Origin: Polynucleobacter sp. MWH-UH19D
GTDB taxonomy: Bacteria > Pseudomonadota > Gammaproteobacteria > Burkholderiales > Burkholderiaceae
Assembly (NCBI RefSeq): GCF_040409795.1
Contig: NZ_CP099571.1
Span: 1,612,001 to 1,676,000 of the forward strand
Length of the DNA stretch: 64,000 nt
Reading direction: 5' to 3'
Positions 27,854-37,561 of this stretch are shown piece by piece (position 1 is the stretch's first letter; every line of letters begins with the position of its first letter). Under the pieces are notes generated by a model. It did no database searches. It saw only the letters and a program-made list of their open reading frames with translations, and was not told the origin of the DNA. A program made the position numbers and the translations under genes.

Positions 27854-28534
27854 GTGACAAACTTAGCCCTTTTTGATTTAGATCACACTTTACTTCCCTG
27901 CGATAGCGATTATGAATGGGGGCAGTTTCTGGCACGTATTGGTGTGGTTGATAGCGAATACTATGCGCGACAAAATGAACGCTTTTACCAAGATTACAAA
28001 GATGGCAAGCTCGACATTCATGAATTTTTGCGCTTTGCTCTAAAGCCGCTTTCCGAGCACTCGCGCGCACAACTGAAAGAATGGCATGATCAATTCATGC
28101 ATGAGGTGATTAATGGCCAGCTGCGTCAAAAAGCCATTGATTTAGTCAAACAACATCAAGATGCTGGCGATCTTTGTTGCGTTGTCACGGCTACCAATAG
28201 CTTTGTTACACGCCCAATTGTTGAGCGCTTTGGTATTGAGCATTTGATTGCTACTGAACCAGCAACTCATGGCGATAACCCGCTAGCCGACTTCACGGGC
28301 GAAGTCAAAGGCAGTCCAAATTTTCGTGAAGGCAAAATTTTGAATGTGCATAGTTGGCTTGCGCAACAACAACTCGCACTTGCTCAATTACCACGCAGCT
28401 ATTTTTATTCCGATTCCATCAATGACTTGCCATTGCTTGAACAAGTTAGCCATCCCGTTGTAACCAATCCCGATGATCGTCTGCGCAAGGAAGCACAATC
28501 ACGCAATTGGCCCATTCTTGAGTTGTTTGCATGA
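27854..28534 (+). CDS. HAD-IB family phosphatase (SerB-like)
   Basis: 226 residues. The catalytic motif I is LFDLDHTLLPCDSDYEW, motif II is VVTATNSFVTRP and motif III is SYFYSDSINDLPLLEQV. These place it in the HAD subfamily IB with phosphoserine phosphatase and CicA-like proteins. The substrate is not known. The start is GTG at 27854. The stop overlaps the pcnB start by ATGA, so the two are translationally coupled. Confidence 0.9.
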   Translation: MTNLALFDLDHTLLPCDSDYEWGQFLARIGVVDSEYYARQNERFYQDYKDGKLDIHEFLRFALKPLSEHSRAQLKEWHDQFMHEVINGQLRQKAIDLVKQHQDAGDLCCVVTATNSFVTRPIVERFGIEHLIATEPATHGDNPLADFTGEVKGSPNFREGKILNVHSWLAQQQLALAQLPRSYFYSDSINDLPLLEQVSHPVVTNPDDRLRKEAQSRNWPILELFA

Positions 28535-29934
28535 TTACTAAGTTTTTAAAACGCATTTTGCGGCGTGACCCCATGGTTAAGCATACGCAAGCTAATCAAA
28601 CGGGAGCTCCTAAGCGGATTCCTAAAAAATCTCATCGTATCGACCCACATCTTCTCTCTAAAAACGCGGTCAAAGTTACCCAAACTTTGCAACAAGCTGG
28701 CTACGAGGCATTTATTGTCGGTGGCGCAGTACGAGATCTCGTTTTAGGGATTGAGCCAAAAGATTTTGATGTAGCAACTAACGCAACACCAGATCAAGTA
28801 CAAAGACTCTTTCGCAAAGCGCGCCTCATTGGTAGACGCTTTCAAATTGTTCATGTCACCTTCTTTGGCAAAGGTCACCCAGAAATCATCGAAGTGTCTA
28901 CTTTTAGAGCGCTACTCGATAACGCTGGTGATCATGTAGCAGAAAGCGGTCGTATCTTGCGAGATAACGTCTGGGGCTCGCAAGGCGAGGATGCTGCCCG
29001 CCGCGACTTTACGATCAATGCCATGTATTACGACCCATCTACCGAAACTGTCCTGGACTATCACGGTGGCATGGCAGATATGCAAAGAAAAACCTTGCGC
29101 ATGATTGGCGACCCAGCTAAACGTTATCGGGAAGATCCCGTGCGGATGCTCAGAGCGATTCGTTTTGCCGCTAAAACCGGCTTTAGTCTTGATCAAAATA
29201 CTCGCTTGCCGATTGCTAGATTAGGCAAGCTATTACAAGATGTGCCAGCAGCAAGGCTCTTTGATGAAATACTGAAGCTTCTCATGTCTGGCTACTCTTG
29301 GGCGGCTATTCAAGGTCTTCAGGAAGCAGGATTGCATCACGGGCTACTCCCTCTGCTAGACCGCATCCTTGATGACAGCGAAAATGCTATTGGCGCAAAT
29401 GCTTTTGTGAAATTAGCGCTCGCCAATACAGATCAACGCATCCAATCTGGGAAAAGTGTATCTGCAGGATTTTTATTCGCCACCTTGCTTTGGCCAGATC
29501 TTCTGAAAAATTGGAAAACAAACCTTGCCAAAGGAATGGCTAATATTCCGGCACTACAAGATGCCATGGACGAAACCATCGCAACCCAAAGTAGCGGCAT
29601 GACCATACAGCGCCGTTTTGAGAGCGACATGCGAGAAATTTGGTCGATGCAACCCCGCTTCGAAAGACGTGTAGGGCGTTACCCTTATCGCTTGATTGAA
29701 ATGCCCCGTTTTAGGGCAGGCTATGACTTTATGCTCTTGCGTTGCGCAACAGGCGAGCAAAGCCCCGCACTTGGTGAATGGTGGACTAGCTTCATTGCAG
29801 CAGATCCAGTAGGGCAGGAGGCGTTAATGGCTAGCGCTAAGACCGAGCTAGGCAATACCACTAACTCGCCAACAAAAAGAAGGCGGCGCAGAAAACCAAA
29901 ACCCACAACTCCAATAGAAGCATCTTCGAGCTAA
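28531..29934 (+). CDS. pcnB: Poly(A) polymerase I
   Basis: Adds poly(A) tails that promote RNA decay. 467 residues. The nucleotidyltransferase core is AFIVGGAVRDLVLGIEPKDF followed by DVATNATPDQVQRLF. The second conserved block is RRDFTINAMYYDP. The C-terminus ends in a strongly basic tail (KRRRRRKPKP) suited to RNA binding. The conserved LG-x-P-KDFD order distinguishes pcnB-type enzymes from CCA-adding ones, although that split is never certain by eye. Coupled to the upstream HAD gene and followed by folK after 52 bases. Confidence 0.92.
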   Translation: MITKFLKRILRRDPMVKHTQANQTGAPKRIPKKSHRIDPHLLSKNAVKVTQTLQQAGYEAFIVGGAVRDLVLGIEPKDFDVATNATPDQVQRLFRKARLIGRRFQIVHVTFFGKGHPEIIEVSTFRALLDNAGDHVAESGRILRDNVWGSQGEDAARRDFTINAMYYDPSTETVLDYHGGMADMQRKTLRMIGDPAKRYREDPVRMLRAIRFAAKTGFSLDQNTRLPIARLGKLLQDVPAARLFDEILKLLMSGYSWAAIQGLQEAGLHHGLLPLLDRILDDSENAIGANAFVKLALANTDQRIQSGKSVSAGFLFATLLWPDLLKNWKTNLAKGMANIPALQDAMDETIATQSSGMTIQRRFESDMREIWSMQPRFERRVGRYPYRLIEMPRFRAGYDFMLLRCATGEQSPALGEWWTSFIAADPVGQEALMASAKTELGNTTNSPTKRRRRRKPKPTTPIEASSS

Positions 29935-29986
29935 GCAAACTTATATAAATTTCGGTAAAGTAATTCCATCTTGAATTTGGAATCGT

Positions 29987-30514
29987 ATGGCACGAGCTTT
30001 TATCGGATTTGGTGGCAATATCGGTGATACGCGTCAGCTCATTACCGACGCCATTGTTTGCTTAGCGCAACGTTCCCAACTTCACATCCTTGCTAAAAGT
30101 TGCTTCTATCAAAGCGCGCCTGTTGAAGCTACTGGTGGCGACTACATCAATGCTGTAATTGAAATCGAAACAGAACTCAGCCCCTATGGTCTACTGCATG
30201 TTTGCCAAGCAATTGAACAAGAATTTGGTAGAGAACGACCCTACGCAAACGCCCCGCGAACTCTAGATCTCGATATTTTGTCTTTTGAGGGCGTTACTCA
30301 AAATGAAACTGAGTTAATCCTGCCCCACCCCAAAATCATTGAACGGTCGTTTGTTCTACTACCTTTACTAGAGATTGCGCCTGATTTCTGTCTACCAAAC
30401 TTAGGCGAGTTAAAGACCTACCTACCCAAAGTAGCTCACCAACGAATCGAAAAACTACCCTGCCGCAACTGCAATTGCGGGGAAAAAGACGTTTATAGCC
30501 AAACGGCGCATTAA
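29987..30514 (+). CDS. folK: 2-amino-4-hydroxy-6-hydroxymethyldihydropteridine pyrophosphokinase
   Basis: HPPK of folate synthesis. 175 residues. FIGFGGNIGDTRQLI, FYQSAPVEATGG and the metal-binding NAPRTLDLDIL are conserved, followed by LPHPKIIERSFVLLPLLEI. After the normal end, the protein has an extra tail with a cysteine cluster, CRNCNCGEKD. It sits between pcnB and panB, the usual neighbourhood. Confidence 0.95.
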   Translation: MARAFIGFGGNIGDTRQLITDAIVCLAQRSQLHILAKSCFYQSAPVEATGGDYINAVIEIETELSPYGLLHVCQAIEQEFGRERPYANAPRTLDLDILSFEGVTQNETELILPHPKIIERSFVLLPLLEIAPDFCLPNLGELKTYLPKVAHQRIEKLPCRNCNCGEKDVYSQTAH

Positions 30515-30531
30515 TTCATTAAACTCTCGCC

Positions 30532-31347
30532 ATGGGTTACTTACAGGGCGACAAGCCAATCACAATTACTAAGCTCCTCGCAATGCATGCCGAGGGTGAG
30601 AAGATTTCAATGCTGACAGCATATGACTCCACAATGTCAGCGCTACTCAATCGCTGTGGTGTCGAAACCATTTTGATTGGCGACTCTCTTGGTAACGTGA
30701 TTCAGGGTCACACTAGCACTACCCCAGTGACAGTCGAGCAAGTTGCTTACCACACCGAATGTGTAGCGCGTGCCAACAGTCATGCGTTTGTTATTGCTGA
30801 TTTGCCATTTGCTAGCTATGGTGATCCAGTACAAGCTTTGGATTCTGCTGCGACCTTAATGCGTGCTGGTGCAGATATGGTCAAACTAGAAGGTGGTGAT
30901 TGGCAAATTGAGATCATTCAATACTTAGTTGAGCGTAGTGTGCCTGTGTGTGCACACCTTGGTCTGCTGCCACAGTCGGTTCATGTTTTAGGTGGCTATA
31001 AAGTTCAAGGAAAATCCAAAGACGCGGCAAGCTTGATGCTTGAGCAAGCGATTGCATGCGAACAAGCGGGTGCTCAAATGATTGTGCTCGAAGCCATTCC
31101 TTCATCGCTTGGTAAAAAGATTACTGAAGCTTTATCCATTCCAACCATTGGTATTGGCGCTGGCCCCGATTGCTCTGGTCAAGTATTGGTACTACAAGAT
31201 ATGTTGGGCATTAGCCCTGGTAAGCCTCCCAAGTTCGTAAAGAACTTTATGGAAGGTCACCATTCGATTGAAGCGGCCGTGAAGGCCTACGTCCGCGAAG
31301 TGAAGTCCGGGAAATTTCCCGGAGCGGAACATGGTTTTGCAGGTTAG
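30532..31347 (+). CDS. panB: 3-methyl-2-oxobutanoate hydroxymethyltransferase
   Basis: First committed step of pantothenate synthesis, feeding the CoaBC enzyme of this window. 271 residues. [43 protein letters not shown] and KLEGG with the catalytic Glu region are all present. It follows folK by 17 bases. No ribosome binding site is seen; TAAACT lies 6 bases before the ATG. It converges with dnaJ. Confidence 0.97.
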   Translation: MGYLQGDKPITITKLLAMHAEGEKISMLTAYDSTMSALLNRCGVETILIGDSLGNVIQGHTSTTPVTVEQVAYHTECVARANSHAFVIADLPFASYGDPVQALDSAATLMRAGADMVKLEGGDWQIEIIQYLVERSVPVCAHLGLLPQSVHVLGGYKVQGKSKDAASLMLEQAIACEQAGAQMIVLEAIPSSLGKKITEALSIPTIGIGAGPDCSGQVLVLQDMLGISPGKPPKFVKNFMEGHHSIEAAVKAYVREVKSGKFPGAEHGFAG

Positions 31348-31375
31348 TTAAATAAGCAATTTGATGTTTAACTAA
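31344..31375. repeat. Inverted repeat spanning the panB and dnaJ stop codons
   Basis: Arms TTAGTTAAA (31344-31352) and TTTAACTAA (31367-31375), 9 bp, with a 14-base loop. It includes the stop codons of both convergent genes. AT-rich and without a T-run, so its value as a terminator is doubtful. Confidence 0.35.
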
Positions 31376-32501
31376 AGAAGCTTTTCACACCATCAAACCA
31401 ACCCTTTTGTTGTGGGCTGTGTTTGTCGCCAGCCGACTTCAAACTATCGTCAAACTGTTTGAGTAATTTCTTTTGGTCATCAGTTAACTTGACTGGGGTT
31501 TCAACAACCACATGAACAAATAAATCTCCAACCAGCGTAGAGCGAAGTCCCTTGATTCCCTTATTACGCAAGCGGAATGTTTTACCAGTTTGCGTCCCCT
31601 CGGGAATGGGAAACTCCACACGACCTGAGAGCGTTGGCACTTCGATCTCACCACCGATTGTTGCCGTAGCAAAAGAGATTGGCATCTGCACATGCAAATC
31701 GCTGCCATCACGCTCAAACACCTTGTGTGGCTTAACGCGTACCTCTACATAGAGATCCCCCGCTGGACCTCCATTGATTCCAGGCTCACCATTGCCAACA
31801 GAGCGCACACGCATTCCATCATCAATGCCAGCAGGAATCTTGATCTCGAGTGTTTTTTGCTCTTTATGTTTACCAGTGCCATGGCAAGTTTTACAAGGCT
31901 TTGGAATGTATTCACCAGTACCGCGACACTTGGGGCAAGTTTGCTGCATTGAGAAAAAACCTTGCTGCACACGCACTTGACCATGACCATCGCAAGTAGA
32001 ACATTTTTCTGCTTTTGTACCAGGTTCAGCACCCGTGCCGTGACATGGCTTGCAATCACTCCAGCTAGGCACACGAATCTGGGTGGTATATCCTTCGGCA
32101 GCCTGCTCAAGGGTAATGTCCATGTTGTAACGCAAATCCGCGCCTTTGTAGACTTGCGGGCCAGCATGGCGACCACCACCTTGGCCAAAAATGTCTCCAA
32201 AAATATCGCCAAAAGCATCCGCGAATCCACCGCCGCCAAACCCACCACCAAAACCACCGCCCATCGATGGATCTACACCAGCATGACCATATTGATCATA
32301 AGCAGCACGCTTGTTGGGATCAGATAGTGTTTCGTAGGCTTCTTTTGCCTCTTTAAATTGCGCTTCCGCAGTCTTGCTGTCGGGATTACGGTCTGGGTGG
32401 TATTTCATCGCTAGCTTGCGATAAGCTTTTTTCAACTCATCATCACTAGCACCCTTCGCTACACCAAGAACTTCATAAAAATCGCGTTTACTTTTAGGCA
32501 C
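31368..32501 (-). CDS. dnaJ: Chaperone DnaJ
   Basis: DnaK co-chaperone, type I Hsp40, 377 residues. The J domain carries the HPD triad in [11 protein letters not shown] glycine-rich linker ([17 protein letters not shown]) and four zinc-binding CxxCxGxG repeats follow ([32 protein letters not shown]). The start is GTG, with GAGAGGA 7 bases upstream. It follows dnaK after 108 bases that hold a strong hairpin without a T-run. Confidence 0.98.
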   Translation of the reverse strand: MPKSKRDFYEVLGVAKGASDDELKKAYRKLAMKYHPDRNPDSKTAEAQFKEAKEAYETLSDPNKRAAYDQYGHAGVDPSMGGGFGGGFGGGGFADAFGDIFGDIFGQGGGRHAGPQVYKGADLRYNMDITLEQAAEGYTTQIRVPSWSDCKPCHGTGAEPGTKAEKCSTCDGHGQVRVQQGFFSMQQTCPKCRGTGEYIPKPCKTCHGTGKHKEQKTLEIKIPAGIDDGMRVRSVGNGEPGINGGPAGDLYVEVRVKPHKVFERDGSDLHVQMPISFATATIGGEIEVPTLSGRVEFPIPEGTQTGKTFRLRNKGIKGLRSTLVGDLFVHVVVETPVKLTDDQKKLLKQFDDSLKSAGDKHSPQQKGWFDGVKSFFS

Positions 32502-32538
32502 GGCCTATTCCTCTCAACTTCCCAACAACCTCAATGGC

Positions 32539-32563
32539 ACAAGTCGGCACGAGGCCGACTTGT
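32539..32563. other. Hairpin between dnaK and dnaJ
   Basis: Perfect 10-bp stem ACAAGTCGGC/GCCGACTTGT with a 5-base loop. There is no T-run on either strand, so it is more likely an mRNA processing, stability or partial attenuation site than a full terminator. Confidence 0.6.
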
Positions 32564-32609
32564 TATTTAAACACTTCAAAACTTTGTTAAAAAATAGTTT
32601 TTGACTTCA

Positions 32610-34541
32610 TTATTTCTTGTCATCAACCTCTTTAAAGTCCGCATCAACTACATCGGCATCTGGGGCTGCACCAGGGGCTGCGCCACCAGGAGCCGCACCT
32701 GCAGCGCCAGCCTTAGCCTGCTCTGCAGCCATTACCTTTTCACCTAGCTTCTGACTGACTTTACCCAATGCTTCGGTTTTCGCTTCGATGATTGCCTTGT
32801 CGCTACCTTTGATAGCCTCATCCAATTCCTTGAGAGCTGCCTCGATTGCGCTCTTCTCAGAAGCTTCTAGGCCAGCACCATGCTCTTCCAAGGCTTTCTT
32901 GGTTGAGTGAGCCAAGGCATCCGCAGTGTTGCGTGCAGTAACCAACTCAAGCGCTTTCTTATCTTCTGCAGCATTCGCTTCAGCGTCTTTAACCATACGC
33001 TGAATCTCTTCTTCAGTTAAACCAGAATTTGCCTTAATGGTGATCTTGTTCTCTTTGCCAGTGTTTTTATCTTTTGCAGTGACATGCAAAATACCATTGG
33101 CATCGATATCAAAGGTCACTTCAATTTGTGGCATGCCGCGTTGTGCAGGCGCAATACCTTCCAAATTAAACTCACCAAGCAACTTGTTGGCAGAAGCCAT
33201 CTCGCGCTCACCTTGGTAGCACTTAATGGTTACCGCAGGCTGATTGTCTTCAGCAGTTGAGTACACCTGTGAATGCTTGGTAGGAATCGTAGTGTTCTTT
33301 GGAATCATCTTAGTCATCACGCCACCAAGAGTTTCAATACCCAATGACAATGGGGTAACGTCCAAGAGCAATACGTCCTTACGGTCACCAGACAATACGG
33401 AACCCTGGATTGCAGCACCAACAGCTACGGCTTCATCAGGATTTACGTCTTTGCGAGGCTCTTTGCCAAAGATCTCTTTTACTTTATCTTGAACCGCAGG
33501 CATACGTGTCTGACCACCGACCAAAATCACGTCGTCAATATCAGAAACGCTAACACCAGCATCCTTAATCGCAGTCAAGCAAGGACCTGCAGTGCGATTG
33601 ATGAGTTCTTCAACCAAAGACTCCAACTTTGCACGAGTTAGCTTCAAGTTCAAGTGCTTAGGACCGCTCGCATCAGCTGTCACGTAAGGCAGATTGATTT
33701 CAGTTTGTTGAGCAGAAGACAATTCGATCTTGGCTTTTTCAGCGGCATCTTTCAAGCGTTGTAGCGCCAATACGTCTTTGCTCAAATCTACGCCTTGCTC
33801 TTTCTTGAACTCAGCAATGATCCAGTCAATGATGCGTTGGTCAAAGTCTTCACCACCTAAGAAAGTGTCACCATTTGTGGAAAGCACTTCGAATTGCTTC
33901 TCACCATCCACGTTGGCGATTTCAATAATGGATACGTCAAATGTACCGCCACCCAAGTCATACACAGCGATCTTGCGATCAGCTTTGTCCTGCTTATCCA
34001 AACCAAAAGCCAATGCAGCAGCAGTAGGCTCATTAATGATGCGCTTCACATCCAAACCAGCGATACGGCCAGCATCTTTAGTTGCCTGACGTTGGCTATC
34101 GTTAAAGTAAGCAGGAACTGTAATCACAGCCTCAGTCACTTCTTCGCCCAAATAATCTTCAGCAGTTTTTTTCATTTTGCGTAAGATTTCAGCGGACACT
34201 TGCTGTGGCGCCATTTTCTTATCGCGCGCTTCAACCCAAGCATCGCCGTTGTCCGCCTGAACAATCGAGTAAGGCATCAAGCTGATGTCTTTCTGTACTT
34301 CAGGATCAGTAAATTTACGACCCATCAAACGCTTCACTGCATAGATAGTGTTTTTTGGGTTTGTTACTGACTGACGTTTCGCTGGGGCGCCAACCAATAC
34401 TTCGCCATCCTCAACATAAGCGATGATGGATGGTGTAGTGCGAGCGCCTTCTGCGTTCTCTACAACTTTAGGCGCATTGTTTTCTACGACTGAAACGCAT
34501 GAGTTTGTGGTTCCTAAGTCGATTCCGATAATCTTTCCCAT
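32610..34541 (-). CDS. dnaK: Chaperone DnaK (Hsp70)
   Basis: ATP-dependent folding chaperone of 643 residues. It begins [19 protein letters not shown], followed by [23 protein letters not shown] and the linker [19 protein letters not shown]. The C-terminal tail is rich in Gly, Ala and Pro and ends EVDDKK, the usual co-chaperone contact. GGAG stands 5 bases before the ATG. It has its own sigma-32-type promoter downstream of a grpE terminator, so it can be read separately from grpE. Confidence 0.99.
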   Translation of the reverse strand: MGKIIGIDLGTTNSCVSVVENNAPKVVENAEGARTTPSIIAYVEDGEVLVGAPAKRQSVTNPKNTIYAVKRLMGRKFTDPEVQKDISLMPYSIVQADNGDAWVEARDKKMAPQQVSAEILRKMKKTAEDYLGEEVTEAVITVPAYFNDSQRQATKDAGRIAGLDVKRIINEPTAAALAFGLDKQDKADRKIAVYDLGGGTFDVSIIEIANVDGEKQFEVLSTNGDTFLGGEDFDQRIIDWIIAEFKKEQGVDLSKDVLALQRLKDAAEKAKIELSSAQQTEINLPYVTADASGPKHLNLKLTRAKLESLVEELINRTAGPCLTAIKDAGVSVSDIDDVILVGGQTRMPAVQDKVKEIFGKEPRKDVNPDEAVAVGAAIQGSVLSGDRKDVLLLDVTPLSLGIETLGGVMTKMIPKNTTIPTKHSQVYSTAEDNQPAVTIKCYQGEREMASANKLLGEFNLEGIAPAQRGMPQIEVTFDIDANGILHVTAKDKNTGKENKITIKANSGLTEEEIQRMVKDAEANAAEDKKALELVTARNTADALAHSTKKALEEHGAGLEASEKSAIEAALKELDEAIKGSDKAIIEAKTEALGKVSQKLGEKVMAAEQAKAGAAGAAPGGAAPGAAPDADVVDADFKEVDDKK

Positions 34542-34648
34542 AATGGCTCCAAAAAATTAAATTACTTTGTTGTACTTCTAAGTTGTTTCAATTTGAGTGG
34601 CAACTCAGTGAATGACCCCGAATTGCCGCGAATATTCCAATACTCGTT

Positions 34649-34676
34649 AAATGGGGTTAATTCATCCAAATTCAAG
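34649..34676 (-). promoter_or_regulatory. Sigma-32 (heat shock) promoter of dnaK
   Basis: On the minus strand CTTGAA, a 14-base spacer and CCCCATTT match the sigma-32 consensus almost exactly. Predicted start is near 34643, giving a leader of about 100 bases. Confidence 0.85.
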
Positions 34677-34688
34677 GGCTGAAATAGC

Positions 34689-34714
34689 AAAAAAGGCAGA
34701 AATCTGCCTTTTTT
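34689..34714 (-). terminator. Intrinsic terminator of grpE
   Basis: Stem GGCAG/CTGCC with a 4-base loop, A6 on the left and T6 on the right. It separates grpE from the dnaK promoter. Confidence 0.85.
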
Positions 34715-34737
34715 ATGCAATTTTTCAGGTTTTTTAC

Positions 34738-35292
34738 TTATTTTGGAGCGCTTACAGTCACCAACGCTGGTCTCAAAACCCGATCGGCTACGGTGTAGCC
34801 CCGCTGCATTACCGAAACTACGGTATTGGGCTCTTGCTCTGATGGGACCGAGGCAATCGCCTGATGATGATGAGGATCAAACTTATCCCCTATTGCAGGA
34901 TTAATTTCAGTCATCTTGCCTTTTTCAAACGCAGACAGAAGTTGTTTGAGCGTAATTTCCAGGCCTTCTTTAAATGCTTTTGCATCACCCACATCTGTGC
35001 TGAGTGCGGCATACAAACTATCTGTTACCGGAACTAGATGTTCGGCAAAATTCTCAATAGCAAATTTGTGTGCTTTTGCAACGTCCTCAACAGCACGACG
35101 ACGAATATTTTCACCTTCAGCTTTGGCACGTAAGAAATTGTCCTGTAAATCTGCAATCTTTTGATTGAGCTCTGCAATTTCTTGCTCAGGAGTTTTTACC
35201 TCAGGCACGTCTGTAGCAGCTACATTTTCAGCGCTAGAAGGAGCGGCAGAATTCTCTTGCTCGGTCGATTGGTTTTGGTTTTCTTGAGTCAT
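34738..35292 (-). CDS. grpE: Nucleotide exchange factor GrpE
   Basis: 184-residue exchange factor for DnaK. An acidic, Gln- and Glu-rich N-terminus is followed by a long coiled-coil helix (about 35-85, with [20 protein letters not shown]) and the C-terminal beta domain [20 protein letters not shown] with VLRPALVTV. The ATG at 35292 is preferred over a TTG two codons earlier. It has its own sigma-32 promoter and is followed by a terminator. Confidence 0.96.
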   Translation of the reverse strand: MTQENQNQSTEQENSAAPSSAENVAATDVPEVKTPEQEIAELNQKIADLQDNFLRAKAEGENIRRRAVEDVAKAHKFAIENFAEHLVPVTDSLYAALSTDVGDAKAFKEGLEITLKQLLSAFEKGKMTEINPAIGDKFDPHHHQAIASVPSEQEPNTVVSVMQRGYTVADRVLRPALVTVSAPK

Positions 35293-35335
35293 GGACAAAA
35301 ATTCACTTTTCTATATTGAAGGCAATTGCTTTGAT

Positions 35336-35363
35336 ATGTGGGGTCAGTTTATTCAATTTCAAG
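35336..35363 (-). promoter_or_regulatory. Sigma-32 (heat shock) promoter of grpE
   Basis: On the minus strand CTTGAA, a 14-base spacer and CCCCACAT. The -35 half overlaps the last codons of hemH. Predicted start is about 38 bases before the grpE ATG. Confidence 0.82.
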
Positions 35364-36450
35364 ACTGCTTTTGAACAAACTCTGCCCGATCATTGCGCCT
35401 TGCAAGTTCTTCAGAAGACTCAGACCCCAATGACCATCCCTGTAAATGCGTATATGCAATATCAGTCAAGGCCTCAATCCACTTCGGACTGCTGTTCAAG
35501 CATGGAATATATCGATAATCTTTGCCGCCGCGCTCTAGAAAGGACTCTCTTGCTTCCATCGCGATTTCCTCTAGAGTCTCTAGGCAGTCCGCTGGGAAGC
35601 CCGGGCAAAATACATCAACGCGCTGACAACCTTCTTTCGCTAATTTTTCTAATGTAGGAGCGGTATAGGGCTTTAACCACTCCGCCTTACCAAAACGCGA
35701 TTGAAATGTAACGATGTATTGATTTGAATCTAGGCCTAGCGCTTCGCCTAGTAGTCGCCCAGTCTTCAGACATTCGCAATGATAGGGGTCACCTTTCATC
35801 AGGTTGCGTTTTGGTAGTCCATGAAAAGACATGACCAATCGATCACCTCTTAAAAAATCAGGGCGCCCATCTTTATCCCAACTGCTCAACACTTGATCAC
35901 GTAAAGCGGCAATATAAGCGGGGTTATCGTGATAATGCTTTACCAAACGCAATTCAGGTTGATTGCGCCAAGTGCTGAGTACTCGGAACACTTCATCAAA
36001 ACTAGATGCCGTCGTAGTGGCAGAGTACTGAGGGTATAAAGGTAATAGCAATAAGCGCTCCATGCCCTCTGCCTTTAGGTTCTCAAGGACTTCTTGGGTT
36101 GAAGGCTTACCATAGCGCATTGCCAAACTTACCAAGACAGTGTGCCCTTCATTTGTAAATTTTTCTTGTAATTCTTTTGCTTGTAAACGCGAGTAATGCA
36201 TCAATGGCGAACCTAATCGAGGCAACCAAATGGATGCGTATTTTTTAGCGGATGCGCTACTGCGAATCGGCAAAATAATGCCATTCAAAATAAACCACCA
36301 AATAAATCGTGGAATCTCAACAACCCGTGGGTCTGATAAAAATTCTTTTAGGTACGCTCTTACCGCTTTAGGGGTAGGCGCAGAAGGCGTTCCTAAATTT
36401 AAGAGAAGGACTGCTGTTTTACTTGCGCGCAAGTGTGGATTTTGATTCAA
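35359..36450 (-). CDS. hemH: Ferrochelatase
   Basis: Inserts iron into protoporphyrin IX, the last step of haem synthesis. 363 residues. [20 protein letters not shown] at the N-terminus and [10 protein letters not shown]-like [20 protein letters not shown] are conserved; [21 protein letters not shown] and [16 protein letters not shown] follow. The start appears to be TTG at 36450, the only usable start after an in-frame stop upstream, and no strong ribosome binding site is present. It lies between hrcA and grpE; its own promoter was not identified. Confidence 0.95.
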   Translation of the reverse strand: MNQNPHLRASKTAVLLLNLGTPSAPTPKAVRAYLKEFLSDPRVVEIPRFIWWFILNGIILPIRSSASAKKYASIWLPRLGSPLMHYSRLQAKELQEKFTNEGHTVLVSLAMRYGKPSTQEVLENLKAEGMERLLLLPLYPQYSATTTASSFDEVFRVLSTWRNQPELRLVKHYHDNPAYIAALRDQVLSSWDKDGRPDFLRGDRLVMSFHGLPKRNLMKGDPYHCECLKTGRLLGEALGLDSNQYIVTFQSRFGKAEWLKPYTAPTLEKLAKEGCQRVDVFCPGFPADCLETLEEIAMEARESFLERGGKDYRYIPCLNSSPKWIEALTDIAYTHLQGWSLGSESSEELARRNDRAEFVQKQS

Positions 36451-36513
36451 GATAAATTTCTCTAGTAACTATTTAATAAGGGCTTAATAAGAACTGTTGG
36501 TAGGACCCGATAC

Positions 36514-37524
36514 TCAAGAGCTGAGGGCACCCGATAACAATTTAGATGTGATATCTACAATCGGAATCACTCTATCGTAAGCCATTCGGGTAGGGCCAAT
36601 CACTCCCAAGGTGCCTACGATCTGACCATCAACGCTATACGGTGCACTAATCACCGCTAGATCTTCATAAGGCAATAAATCGCTCTCGCCACCAATAAAA
36701 ATCTGAATGCCGTCAGCATGACTGGATACATCCAATAATTGCATTAGTACGGATTTTTGCTCCAACATATCAAACATCTTGCGCAATTTATCAAGGTTAG
36801 AACTCAGGTCGCCAACATTTAGCAAGCGACGCTCCCCCGAGAGCAGCATGTCACCCCGGCTCAGGTCATAATCCGCTACACCACTTTGCAAAGCTAGCGC
36901 CATCAAACCAGAAATATCGGCACGCAAGTTATCCAAATCCGCCCGCAAGTGTTGGCGCACTTGTTCAAAACTTTTTCCAGCAAACTGCGTATTAATGTAG
37001 TTGCCCGCCTCTATCAGTTGGCTTGGTGTGTAATCTTGATTGGTTGGCAAAATACGATTCTGCACATCGCCTTCTGGCGTCACCATAATGAGCAAAATTT
37101 TGCCTTCACCCAAACGCAAAAACTCAATGTGCTTGAAAACTTGAGCTCGCTTCGGCGTCATCACCACCCCGGCGAAATGGCTGAGATTAGACAATATTTG
37201 TGCAGCGGAATTGAGCACCCGTTGAGGAGAATCCGGCAATAAGCCTTTTTCTACTTCTTTTGCGGCCATTTCTTCTAATGGACGCACCGTCACCATGGTG
37301 TCCACAAAGAGTCGGTACCCTCTAGGAGTTGGAATCCGGCCTGCGGAGGTATGCGGACTCGTAACCAAGCCCATATCCTCTAGATCTGCCATCACATTGC
37401 GAATAGTCGCCGCTGACAGGTCTAAACCTGAAAATCTCGATAGCGTGCGGGAACCAATAGGCTGGCCCTCCTCGATATAGCGTTCGATGAGGGTTTTTAG
37501 TAAGGCGCGAGAACGTTCATCCAT
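36514..37524 (-). CDS. hrcA: Heat-inducible transcription repressor HrcA
   Basis: Repressor that binds CIRCE operators. 336 residues. The N-terminal winged helix is seen as [20 protein letters not shown] and [19 protein letters not shown] followed by [11 protein letters not shown]. The C-terminal GAF-like part contains IFIGGES and [17 protein letters not shown]. No CIRCE-type inverted repeat was seen in front of any gene in this window, so its targets (probably groESL) lie elsewhere. It is divergent from nadK with 37 bases between them. TAAAAT on the minus strand lies 10 bases before its ATG. Confidence 0.96.
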   Translation of the reverse strand: MDERSRALLKTLIERYIEEGQPIGSRTLSRFSGLDLSAATIRNVMADLEDMGLVTSPHTSAGRIPTPRGYRLFVDTMVTVRPLEEMAAKEVEKGLLPDSPQRVLNSAAQILSNLSHFAGVVMTPKRAQVFKHIEFLRLGEGKILLIMVTPEGDVQNRILPTNQDYTPSQLIEAGNYINTQFAGKSFEQVRQHLRADLDNLRADISGLMALALQSGVADYDLSRGDMLLSGERRLLNVGDLSSNLDKLRKMFDMLEQKSVLMQLLDVSSHADGIQIFIGGESDLLPYEDLAVISAPYSVDGQIVGTLGVIGPTRMAYDRVIPIVDITSKLLSGALSS

Positions 37525-37546
37525 GGTGGAAGGGATTTTATGCCTA

Positions 37547-37555
37547 TGGTTTAAT
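37547..37555 (+). promoter_or_regulatory. Candidate extended -10 of nadK (leaderless geometry)
   Basis: TGGTTTAAT fits TGn plus TTTAAT (5 of 6), followed by 6 bases and the nadK ATG. The whole divergent gap with hrcA is only 37 bases. Confidence 0.5.
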
Positions 37556-37561
37556 CATCAT

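Noticed and set aside
29941-29986. Possible independent promoter before folK (TATAAA-like words)
   Set aside because: No matching -35 and no consistent distance to the start; read-through from pcnB explains expression.
35316-35657. Plus-strand open frame over the hemH 3' end and the grpE promoter
   Set aside because: Antisense to the ferrochelatase C-terminus; no recognisable domain.
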